Shown here piece after piece: positions 46,243-57,761 of a stretch of 64,000 bases of DNA. The notes beneath the pieces are model-generated. The model made no database searches. It was given only the letters and a program-made list of their open reading frames with translations, and was not told where the DNA came from. Positions within the stretch are counted from its first letter, which is position 1. Every line of letters starts with the position of its first letter. This stretch comes from Gentiana macrophylla (Eukaryota > Streptophyta > Magnoliopsida > Gentianales > Gentianaceae), in assembly GCA_026214975.1 (NCBI GenBank), contig JAOBSW010000332.1:57410-121409 (forward strand), in the 5' to 3' direction. The translations under genes and the position numbers were made by a program.

Positions 46243-46731
46243 CTTCTACACCTCTCGAGGGGATCAGCCACCGAGTACCGCCAGTAGCCAAGGGAATGAT
46301 GGGTGCTCGACTTCCCCTCCCGCCTTATCTTTGGCGGGGAGGGGCTAAGTGGTTTTCCACGGTTGGGGACCACTCGATTGAGTACCACTTAAGTTCATTG
46401 CATCGCCTCTCCTCCACCGTATGAAAGTGAAGGAACCAAGTCGGTGCATTGGCCAAGATTCAATTCAGTATGAGCTATATGACCACCTTTGGGATTTCTC
46501 TCCGTGGAGTTTGGCATCTGCCCTGATGGTCTAGAAGCTTGCTGGTCAGCCATTTGCTTCTCAAGGTGCTTGATCGAATTCATCAACAACTGGATATTAT
46601 TCTTTTGCTCCTCCTGGAAGTTATTGTTCTGCTCCTTCAGCTCTTTCTGATAGGAGTCCAATCTAGCTTCCAGATCATCAACGTGAGATGGACCTTGAGA
46701 GTTTTGAACATTTTGAGAGAAAGGTTGGCTG
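46243..46731 (-). pseudogene. gag: gag C-terminal part of element B (truncated)
   Basis: The segment 46661-46395 reads MDSYQKELKEQNNNFQEEQK, then KHLEKQMADQQASRPSGQMP and ERNPKGG, matching the A gag tail at 29130-29230. It has a Gln/Asn-rich coiled-coil-like stretch absent from A. Homology ends at 46731, where the sequence jumps to the LTR. Confidence 0.82.
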
Positions 46732-47988
46732 GATAAAGATCAATAAATCAAAATCGATCATATCAAACTGGCGTCCAGTATCTCCGTCCAGTGGACGGGC
46801 GTGATCTTGATTGGGACGAGCGTCTGTGGTGTCATCTTTGATTCAGGAAGTTTGGACGCTGGAGTGGACGCTATGCGAAGGCGAGCGTCTGGTCATGACT
46901 CGCCCGATTCGAAGTATTATTGAAGAGTGGACGGGCGTTCAAGGTTTGAGACGGGCGTCGGTGGCGACTTAGCGAGAACCGACTTTAAAATCTATATATA
47001 GTCATTTGTTTTTTCCACAAAAGATCATCATACACACATTATTCAAAACCCTAAACCTAAAGGCGGCTTTAGGCTGCGTTTTCATCTTTTATTCCTATTT
47101 TTATGCTCTTAATTTAGATTAAACACTAGTTACTTTTTATGTACTTTTTGCAAATTTGAGTTCTTGAGAGGATGTTCAGAGGCTAAAAGCTTCATCAAAC
47201 GAGTATTGTGAAGCCGTCCAACAATTGTTGATTTCGTTTTCTTGATTATCTTTGTGAGTTTTTAATAAAGGTTGTTTCTTATTCATGTTTATTCATGTTT
47301 AATTTGCTTTTATATCGGAAGATATGCATGTGTTGATTGTTTATTGTTGATGGAAGTCTTAATAAACCCTAGATCACCATGAATAAGAATAGTAATTCGA
47401 ATCTATAATAGCGGAAGTTAATAGGTCTGTTTACTAGGTTATAAACACAAAGTTTGCACCTTTGATTATTAAACGCGTTAATCTTACATCGGAAGATAAT
47501 AGATTGATAGATGAACTTTCTAAGGAATTAGGGTTCATGTCTAGGTAAGGTGAATCACAATCTGAATAAAAACTGCACTATAATCGAGATAGGAATCAAT
47601 GCTTGTTGGATAGGTGGATCAATCCTCGTTTGCTCGTTACAAATTTGATTTAAATCCTTAAAAGCTTGAATTTGTCTAGTTAGTTACTTTTATCCGCATC
47701 TTAGATTAGTTAGTTTAAATTGGTTATGACCCGTATCTTCCCTGGCTTTAGATCATCTCTTACATCGATTTTACGTTTTAGTTAAAGTTTAATTTCTAGT
47801 GATTTGTTTATTTTTATCCGTTATTTGGCTTAGTAATCGTGACATAGGTTAGTTAGATAAAAACTAGAAACCACAATCGTTTAGTTCCCCGTAAGATCGA
47901 CCCGGCATTAGCCTCCATACTACGATCCTTATACTTGAGGTTAACCGGATTATTACTTGTTTATTTTGTGTTGATAAAATCCGTGACA
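46732..47988 (+). mobile_element. 3' LTR of element A, positions 315-1578
   Basis: Begins GATAAAGATCAATAAATC as at 25773 and ends CCGTGACA. The TATA TATATATA is near 46994-47001, and the telobox plus perfect hairpin at 47047-47073. Differences from the 5' LTR are mostly in the GC-rich part 46770-46970. It is followed by GAGCC at 47989-47993. Confidence 0.93.
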
Positions 47989-47993
47989 GAGCC
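47989..47993. repeat. Target-site duplication GAGCC, right copy
   Basis: Matches 25454-25458. Joining the two sides restores CACGGGAGCCGAAGG of the monomer. Confidence 0.95.
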
Positions 47994-48066
47994 GAAGGTT
48001 ATGGCCAAAATACTAGCACGGGTCCACCGAACCACCGAATGGGGTCATGCACAAATCCACCGACAT

Positions 48067-50336
48067 CACCTTGGTTGAAAATCCCCAAGAAGCGCATCAC
48101 GTCGTTGGCATCGGAAATGGCTTTCCAGAATGGTGAACTGCACGTAGATCGGACACGGGAGCCAAAGGTTATGGCCAAAATACTAGCACGGGTCCACCGA
48201 ACCACCGAATAGGGTCATGCACAAATCCACTGACATCCCCGAGGTACCGACGAACCATAAAATCCCAGAGAAGCACACCACGTCGTTGGCATCAGAAAGG
48301 GCTATCTAGAATGGTGAACTGCACATGAAACGGACATGGGAACCGAAGGTTATGGCCAAAATACTAGCACGGGTCCATCGAACCACCGAATGGAGTCAAG
48401 CACAAATCCACCGACATCCCCGAGGTAGAAAATCCCCGAGAAGCACACCACATTGTTGGCATCAGAAATGGATTTCTAGAATGGTGAACTGCACGTGGAA
48501 CGGATACGGGATCCGAAGGTTATGGCCAAAATACTAGCACGGGTCCACCGAACCACCGAATGGGGTCATGCACAAATCCACCGACATCCCCGAGGAACCG
48601 ACGAATCACAGAAAATCCCCGAGAAGCACACCACGTCGTTGGCATCGGAAAGGGCTTTCCAGAATGGTGAACTGCACGTGGAACGGACACGGGAGCCGAA
48701 GGTTATTGCCAAAATACTAGCACGGGTCCACCGAACCACCGAATGGGGTCATGCACAAATCCACCGACATCCCCTTGGTAGAGAATCCCCGAGAAGCACA
48801 CCACTTCGTTGGCATCGGAAAGGGCTTTCCAGAATGGTGAACTGCACGTGGAATGGACACGGGAGCCGAAGGTTATGGCCAAAATACTAGCACGGGTCCA
48901 CCAAACCACCGAATGGGGTCATGCACAAATCCACCGACATCCCCGAGGTAGAAAATCCCCGAGAAGCGCACCACGTCGTTGGCATCGGAAAGGACTTTCC
49001 ATAACGGTGAACTGCACATGGAACGGACACGGGAGCAGAAAGTCATGGCCAAAATACTAGCACGGGTCCACCGAACCACCGAATGGGGTCATGCACAAAT
49101 CCACCGACATCCCCGAGGTAGAAAATCCCCGAGAAGCACACCACGTCGTTGGCATCGGAAAGGGCTTTCCAGAATGGTTAATCGCACGACGGAACGGACA
49201 CCGGAGCCGAAGGTTATGGCCATAATACTAGCACGGGTCCACCGAAACACCGAACGGGTCATGCACAAATCCACCGACATCCCGAGGTACCGATGAACCA
49301 CAGAAAATCCCGAGAAGCACACCACGTCGTTGGCATCGGAAAGGGCTTTCCAGAATGGTGAACTAAATGTGGAACAGACACGGGAGCCGAAGGTTATGGC
49401 CAAAATACTAGCATGGGTCCACCGAACCACCGAATGGGGTCATGCACAAATCCACCGACATCCCCGAGGTAGAAAATCCCCGAGAAGTGCACCACGTCGT
49501 TGGCATCGGAAAGGACTTTCCAGAATGGTGAACTGCACGTGGAACGGACACGGGAGCCGAAGGTTATGGCCAAAATACTAGCACGGGTCCACCGAACCAC
49601 CGAATGAGGTCATGCACAAATCCACCGACATCCCCGAGGTACCGACGAACCACAGAAAATCTCCGAGAAGCACACCACGTCGTTGGCATTGGAAAGGGCT
49701 TTCCAGAATGGTGAACTGCACGTGGAATGGACACGGGAGCTGAAGGTTATGGCCAAAATACTAGCACGGGTCCACCAAACCACCGAATGGGGTCATGCAC
49801 AAATCCACCGACATCCCCGACGTAGAAAATCCCCGAGAAGCACACCACTTCGTTGGCATCGGAAATGGCTTTCCAGAATGGTGAACTGCACGTGGAACTT
49901 ACACGGGAGCCGAAGGTTATGGCCAAAATACTAGCACGGGTCCACCGAACCACCGAATGGGGTTATGCACAAATCCACTGACATCCCCGAGGTACCGACG
50001 AACCACAGAAAATCCCCGAGAAGTGCACCACGTCGTTGGCATCGGAAAGGGCTTTCCAGAATGGTGAACTGCACGTGGAACGGACACGGGAGCCAAAGGT
50101 TATGGCCAAAATACTAGCACGGGTCCCCGAACCACCGAATGGGGTCATGCACAAATCCACCGACATCCCTGAGGTAGAAAATCCCCGAGAAGTACACCAC
50201 ATCATTGGCATCGGAAAGGGCTTTCCAAAATGGTGAACTGCACGTGGAACGGACACGGGAGCCGAAGGTTATGGCCAAAATAATAGCACGGGTCCACCGA
50301 ACCACCGAATGGGGTCATGCACAAATCCACCGACAT
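48067..50336. repeat. Large duplicated block of the satellite (2270 bp)
   Basis: The variant GGTTGAAAATCCCCAAGAAG with GCGCATCACG occurs near 48070 and again near 50340, and the rare variant GCTATCTAG at 48301 and 50571, both 2270 bp apart. The same leading block also occurs at the end of segment 1 (GCTATCTA at 7793) and in segment 2 (20833). This shows repeated unequal exchange of multi-monomer units. Confidence 0.8.
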
Positions 50337-53300
50337 CACCGTGGTTGAAAATCCCCAAGAAGCGCATCACGTCGTTGGCATCGGAAATGGCTTTCCAGAA
50401 TGGTGAACTGCACGTAGATCGGACACGGGAGCCAAAGGTTATGGCCAAAATACTAGCACGGGTCCACCGAACCACCGAATAGTGTCATGCACAAATCCAC
50501 TGACATCCCCGAGGTACCGACGAACCATAAAATCCCAGAGAAGCACACCACGTCGTTGGCATCAGAAAGGGCTATCTAGAATGGTGAACTGCACATGAAA
50601 CGGACATGGGAACCGAAGGTTCTGGCCAAAATACTAGCATGGGTCCATCGAACCACCGAATGGAGTCATGCAGAAATCCACCGACATCCCGAGGTAGAAA
50701 ATCCCCGAGAAGCACACCACATTGTTGGCATCAGAAATGAATTTCTAGAATGGTGAACTGCACGTGGAACGGATACGGGAGCCGAAGGTTATGGCCAAAA
50801 TACTAGCACGGGTCCACCGAACCACCGAATAGGGTCATGCACAAATCCACCGACATCCCCGAGGTACCGACGAATCACAGAAAATCCCCGAGAAGCACAC
50901 CACGTCGTTGGCATCGGAAAGGGCTTTCCGAATGGTGAATCGCGCGACGCGGAACGGACACGGGAGCCGAAGGTTATGGCCAAAATACTAGCACGGGTCC
51001 ACCGAACCACCGAATGGGGTCATGCACAAATCCACCGACATCCCCTTGGTAGAGAATCCCCGAGAAGCACACCACTTCGTTGGCATCGGAAATGGCTTTC
51101 CAGAATGGTGAACTGCACGTGGAACTTACACGGGAGCCGAAGGTTATGGCCAAAATACTAGCACGGGTCCACCGAACCACCGAATGGGGTTATGCACAAA
51201 TCCACCGACATCCCCGAGGTACCGACGAACCACAGAAAATCCCCGACAAGCGCACCACGTCGTTGGCATCGGAAAGGGCTTTCCAGAATGGTGAACTGCA
51301 CGTGGAACGGACACGGGAGCCGAAGGTTATGGCAAAAATACTAGCACGGGTCCACCGAACCACCGAATGGTGTAATGCACAAATCCACCGACATCCCCGA
51401 GGTACCGACGAACCACAGAAAATCCCCGAGAAGTGCACCACGTCATTGGCATCGGAAAGGGCTTTCTAGAATGGTGAACTAAACGTGGAACAGACACGGG
51501 AGCTGAAGGTTATGGCCAAAATACTAGCACGGGTCCCCCGAACCACCGAATGAGGTCATGCACAAATCCACCGACATCCCCAAGGTAGAAAATCCCCGAG
51601 AAGCACACCACGTCGTTGGCATCGGAAAGGGCTTTCCAGAATGATGAACTACACATGGAACGGACACGGGAGCCGAAGGTTATGGCCAAAATACTAGCAC
51701 GGGTCCACCAAAGCACCGAATGGGGTCATGCACAAATCCACCGTCATCCCCGAGGTAGAAAATCCCCGAGAAGCGCACCACGTCGTTGGCATCGGAAATG
51801 GCTTTCCAGAATTTTGAACTGCACGTGGAACTTACACGGGAGCCGAAGGTTATGGCCAAAATACTAGCACGGGTCCACCGAACCACCTAATGGGGTCATG
51901 CACAAATCCACCGACATACCCGAGGTACTGACGAACAACAGAAAATCCCCGAGAAGCGCACCACGTCGTTGGCATTGGAAAGGGCTTTCCAGAATGGTGA
52001 ATTGCACGTGGAACGGACACGGGAGCCGAAGGTTATGGCCAAAATACTAGCACGGGTCCACCGAACCACCGAATGGGGTCATGCACAAATCCACCGACAT
52101 CCCCGAGGTACCGACGAACCACAGAAAATCCCCGAGAAGCACACCACGTCGTTGGCATCGGAAAGGGATTTCCAGAATGGGGAACTGCACGTGGAACGGA
52201 CACGGGAGCTGAAGGTTATGGCCAAAATAATAGCACGGGTCCACCGAACCACCGAATGGGGTCATGCACAAATCCACCGACATCCCCAAGGTAGAAAATC
52301 CCCAAGAAGCGCACCACATTGTTGGCATCGGAAATGGCTTTCCAGAATGGTGAACTGCACGTGGAACGGATACGGGAGCCGAAGGTTATGGCCAAAATAC
52401 TAGCACGGGTCCACCGAACCACCGAATGGGGTCATGCACAAATCCACCGACATCCCCGAGGTACCGACGAACCACAGAAAATCCCTGAGAAGCACACCAC
52501 ATCGTTGGCATCGGAAAGGGCTTTCCAGAATGGTGAACTACAAATGGAACGGACACGGGAGCCGAAGGTTATGGCAAAAATACTAGCACGGGTCCACCAG
52601 AACCACCGAATGGGGTCATGCACAAATCCACCGACATCCCCGAGGTACCGACAAACCACAGAAAATCCCCGAGAAGCACACCACGCCGTTGGCATCGGAA
52701 AGGGCTATCCAATAATGGTGAACTGCACGTGGAACAGACACGGGAGCCGAAGGTTATGGCCAAAATACTAGCACGGGTCCACCGAACCACCGATTGGGGT
52801 CATGCACAAATTCACCAACATCCCCGAGGTAGAAAATCCCTGAGAAGTGCACCACGTCATTGGCATCGGAAAGGGCTTTCCAGAATGGTGAACTGCACGT
52901 GGAACGGACACGGGAACCGAAGGTGATGGCCAAAATACTAGCATGGGTCCACCGAACCACCGAATGGGGTCATGCACAAATCCACCGACATCCCCGAGGT
53001 ACCAAAAAACCACAGAAAATCCCCGACAAGCACACCACGTCGTTGGCATCGGAAAGGATTTGAATGGTGTGAATCGCGACGTGGAACGGACACGGGAGCC
53101 GAAGGTTATGGGCAAAATACTAGCACGGGTCCACCGAACCACCGAATGGGGTCATGCACAAATCCACCGACATCCCCGAGGTAGAAAATCCACGAGAAGC
53201 ACACCACGTCGTTGGCACCGGAAATGGATTTCCAGAATGGTGAACTGCACGTGGAACGGACACGGGAGCCGAAGGTTATGGCCAAAATACTAGCACGGGT

Positions 53301-53904
53301 CCACCGAACCACCGAATGGGGTCATGCACAAATCCACCGACATCCCCGAGGTACCGACGAACCACAGAAAATACCCGAGAAGCACACCACATCATTGTCA
53401 TCGGAAAGGGCTTTCCAGAATGGTGAACTTCACGTGGAACGGACACGGGAGCCGAAGGTTATGGCTAAAATACTAGCACGGGTCCACCGAACCACCGAAT
53501 GGGGTCATGCACAAATCCACCGACATCCCCAAGGTACTGACGAACCACAGAAAATAACCGAGAAGCGCACCACGTCATTGGCATCGGAAAGGGCTTTCCG
53601 GAATGGTGAACTGCATGTGGAACGGACACGGGAGCCGAAGGTTATGGCCAAAATACTAGCACGGGTCCACCGAACCACCGAATGGGGTCATGCACAAATC
53701 CACCGACATCGCCAAGGTACCGACGAACCACAGAAAATACCCGAGAAGCATACCACATCATTGGCATCGGAAAGGGCTTTCCAGAATGGTGAACTTCACG
53801 TGGAACGGACACGGGAGCCGAAGGTTATGGCCAAAATACTAGCACGGGTCCACCGAACCACCGAATGGGGTCATGCACAAATCCACCGACATCCCCGAGG
53901 TAGA

Positions 53905-55070
53905 AAATGCCCGAGAAGCGCCCCACGTCGTTGGCATCGGAAATGGCTTTCCATAATGGTGAACTGTACGTGGAACGTACACGGGAGCCGAAGGTTATGG
54001 CCAAAATACTAGCACGGGTCCACCGAACCACCGAATGGGGTCATGCACAAATCCACCGACATCCCCGAGGTACCGACGAACCACAGAAAATCCACCAGAA
54101 GCACACCATGTCGTTGGTATCGGAAAGGGCTTTCCAGACTGGTGAACTGCACGTGGAACGGACACCGGAGCCGATGGTTATGGCCAAAATCCACCGAACC
54201 TCCGAATAGGGTCATGCACAAATCCACCGACATCCCCGAGGTACCGCGAACCACAAAAAATCCCCGAGAAGCGCACCACGTCGTTGGCATCGGAAAGGGC
54301 TTTCTAGAATGGTGAACTGAACATGGAACAGACACGGGAGCCAAAGGTTATGGCCAAAATACTAGCACGGGTCCCCCGAACCACCGAATGGGGTCATGCA
54401 CAAATCCACCGACATCCCCGAGGTAGAAAATGCCCGAGAAGTGCACCACGTCGTTGGCATTGGGAATGGCTTTCCATATTGGGGAACTGTACGTGGAACG
54501 TACACGGGAGCCGAAGGTTATGGCCAAAATACTAGCACGGGTCCACCGAACCACCGAATGAGGTAATGCACAAATCCACCGACATCCCCGAGGTACTGAC
54601 GAACCACATAAAATAACCGAGAAGCACACCACGTCATTGACATCGGAAAGGGCATTCCGGAATGGTGAACTGCATGTGGAACGGACACGGGAGCCGAAGG
54701 TTATGGCCAAAATACTAGCACGGGTCCACCGAACCACCGAATGGGGTCTTGCACAAATCCACCGACATCCCCGAGGTACCGACGAACCCCAGAAAATACC
54801 CGAGAAGCATACCACATCATTGGCATCGGAAAGGGCTTTCCAGAATGGTGAACTTCACGTGGAACGGACACGGGAGCCGAAGGTTATGGCCAAAATACTA
54901 GCACGGGTCCACCGAACCACCGAATGGGGTCATGCACAAATCCACCGACATCCTCGAGGTAGAAAATGCCCGAGAAGCGCACCACGTCGTTGGCATCGGA
55001 AATGGCTTTCCATAATGGTGAACTGTACGTGGAACGTACACGGGAGCCGAAGGTTATGGCCAAAATACTA
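53905..55070. repeat. Locally amplified variant block (TAGAAAATGCCCGAG)
   Basis: A distinctive monomer variant (AAAATGCCCGAGAAG with TGTACGTGGAACGTACAC) appears near 53905, 54424 and 54960. The outer two are about 1055 bp apart (six monomers) with matching flanks. Recent local duplication. Confidence 0.8.
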
Positions 55071-56399
55071 GCACGGGTCCACCGAACCACCGAATGGGGT
55101 CATGCACAAATCCACCGACATCCCCGAGGTACCGACGAACCACAGAAAATCCACGAGAAGCGCACCATGTCGTTGGTATCGGAAAGGGCTTTCCAAACTG
55201 GTGAACTGCACGTGGAACGGACACGGGAGCCGATGGTTATGGCCAAAATACTAGCACGGGTCCACCGAACCACCGAATGGGGTCATGCACAAATCCACCG
55301 ACATCCCCGAGGTACCGCGAACCACAAAAAATCCCCGAGAAGTGCACCACGTCGTTGGTACCGGAAAGGGCTTTCCAGAATGGTGAACTGAACATGGAAC
55401 AGACACGGGAGCCAAAGGTTATGGCCAAATACTAGCACGGGTCCCCCGAACCACCGAATGGGGTCATGCACAAATCCACCGACATCCCCGAGGTAGAAAA
55501 TCCCCGAGAAGCACACCACGTCGTTGGCATCGGAAAGGGCTTTCCAGAATGGTGAACTGCATGTGGAACTTACACGGGAGCCGAAGGTTATGGCCAAAAT
55601 ACTAGCACGGGTCCACCGAACCACCGAATGGGGTCATGCACAAATCCACCGACATCCCCGAGGTACCGACGAACCACAGAAAATCCCCGAGAAGCGCACC
55701 ACGTTGTTGGCATCAGAAAGGGCTTTCCAGAATGGTGAACTGCACGTGGAACGGACACGGGAGCCGAAGGTTATGGCCATAATACTAGCACGGGTCCACC
55801 GAACAACCGAATGGGGTCATGCACGAATCCACCGACATCCCTGAGGTACCGACGAACCACATAAAATCCCCGAGAAGCACACCACGTCGTTGGCATCGGA
55901 AAGGTCTTTCCAGAATGGTGAACTGCACATGAAACGGACACGGGAGCCGAAGGTTATGGCCAAAATACTAGCACGGGTCCACCGAACCACCGAATGGAGT
56001 CATGCACAAATCCACCGACATCCCCTAGGTAGAAAATCCCCGAGAAGCACACCACGTTGTTGGCATCGGAAATGGCTTTCCAGAATGGTGAACTGCACGT
56101 GGAGCGGATACGGGAGCCGAAGGTTATGGCCAAAATACTAGCACGGGTCCACCGAACCACCGAATGGGGTCATGCACAAATCCACCGACATCCCCGGGGT
56201 ACCGACGAGCCACAGAAATCCCCGAGAAGCGCACCACGTCGTTGGCATCGGAAAGGGCTTTCCAGAATGGTGAACTGCACGTGGAACGGACACGGGAGCC
56301 GAAGGTTATGGCAAAAATACTAGCACGGGTCCACCGAACCACTGAATGGGGTCATGCACAAATCCACCGACGTCCCCGAGGTACCGACGAACCACAAAA

Positions 56400-57761
56400 T
56401 GTTGGTCCCAGAGAAGGGTGAAACTATAGTCGGGGGGGTGAATGACTATAGTGGAGTTTCAAAAACTTTTCTTTTGTTTAAAAGCTTTTGGGCAGCGGAT
56501 AAGTCACTTCTTACTATATTGTTTTCAAATCTGTTTAGACAATCCACAGATGTAAATTTTGATGTATGCAAATTAAATGAATGTCAGAAAGTAAATTGAG
56601 AAATTAAATTGACACAAGGCTTATAGTGGTTCAGGGTGGTGTAACCCTTAATCCACTCTTCTCTCCCGTGATGATTGGAGGAATTCACTATTGTTTTCAC
56701 TGATACAATAGTATGATTGTCCTTGGCTTCCCAAGCTTCACAATCTACAAGACTATCACTCCTTGACTGCAACAGCTTTAGTGATTCAGTCTTCCCTTTG
56801 CTGCTCCTTAAGATCAAGATCCTTCAACAGCTATCACAGATTCAACTCCTTCTCAGATTGCCTCTGATTCAGTTGCTTCAGTTTGATGTGAATGTGATTC
56901 ACACACTTGCTTGATCAATCTCAGTTCTGAGTATGACTTTGTAGTTCTGATATTTGAGTTGATCACTAGATGTATCCTTGTAAGTTTAGAGAGAGGGCTT
57001 TTCAAATTGACAGAGTTTCTGCTTGATTTTTTCTTTTTCAATCGTTGTTTGTTTTTCTGTCAATGCCTTCTATTTATAGCCTTGAGTAACTTTGGTTTTG
57101 AAATTCTGTCCGTTGGCTATATTAATGAGGGAATAATCCTTGATTTTATTCTTGATTCCCCTTAATTGTATTCTCCTTGATTTCAAAGTGATCGGATTCT
57201 TTCTTCAAACGATAGCGCGAAAACCCACCCTTGATTGATCCTCTATTGATTGTTCATTTAATGCATGATCTTTCAGATCTTCAACATATATCAAATCTGA
57301 CCGTAAGTGTTATCCGCGCTTTTAGAACGGTCGAGTGAGCCTTCCGACTTAGCCGTTAGTTCTTTCTTTTCGCTTTGTTTTCACTTTGCCGAAGGTCACT
57401 TCTACTCACCGATTCACTTGTTTCCTTCTTTGTTCTAGTATTAGGAGAGTCTTTGTACTTCACGATCCTTGATTTGGGTGAGACCAAAGTGTACACCATA
57501 TTTGAACATTGAGTTTCATCACTTAAAAACATAACTTAGACTTATCCAAGGTCATCACTGACTTCCTTGGTTATAAGTCGTCCACCATAATGTCTTCATT
57601 ACTTCTCTCCGGGTGCTTGGTCGGGCTTCACTTTGCCGAATATCTGCTTTTGCTTTGACGCCCTACCAACTAGTACAATACTTGTCTCGACTCAACTTAT
57701 ACAACATGTCAGACTCTAAGTAAAGACTTATACAGAGAGTTCTAACTTATTTCAGGCTTGC
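56400..57761 (+). mobile_element. LTR of a different, copia-like element, cut by element C
   Basis: It starts TGTTGGTCCC directly after a satellite monomer. The text TATAGTGGTTCAGGGTGGTG (56621-56640) followed by an AATCCACTC motif is typical of long LTRs of Sirevirus-type copia elements. The candidate TATA TATTTATAG is at 57070-57079. There is no CA terminus before 57762, where the LTR of C begins, so the 3' part is displaced beyond the window. The ORFs inside are short and not convincing. Confidence 0.6.

Larger units (their letters stand above)
38572..46731 (-). mobile_element. Athila-like element B, 5' end missing
   Basis: In sense order: gag C-terminal part (46731-46242), linker (46242-45895), protease, RT, RNase H, integrase, pol tail (41887), hairpin zone (41820), internal polypurine tract (41400), conserved non-coding zone, terminal tract (40378-40363), 3' LTR. 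The 5' LTR, primer site, leader and first half of gag are absent; at 46731 the sequence jumps to LTR position 315 of A. B lacks the third ORF. Confidence 0.9.
25459..47988 (+). mobile_element. Composite insertion: Athila-like element A with nested inverted material
   Basis: The outer boundaries are an intact 5' LTR (25459-27036) and the 3' end of a matching LTR (46732-47988), flanked by a GAGCC duplication. Between them, plus-strand leader, gag, pol, a third ORF and a polypurine tract run to 38316. After 74 bp of an LTR start come a minus-strand gag fragment (38391-38571) and a minus-strand element B (38572-46731), which ends abruptly at the remaining LTR piece. The outer unit inserted once. 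The inner block entered or was rearranged later, with loss of LTR positions about 75-314. Confidence 0.88.
47989..56399. repeat. Satellite array, segment 3
   Basis: About 47 monomers in the same orientation as segments 1 and 2. It contains the longest runs of 183-bp monomers: 53212-54012 keeps one reading frame open for 266 codons. Blocks shared with other segments: 48190-48780 with 7690-8276 and 20720-21307; 48806-50250 with 24006-25450; 53367-53860 with 6891-7364. It ends in mid-monomer after GACGAACCACAAAA at a new LTR. Confidence 0.97.
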
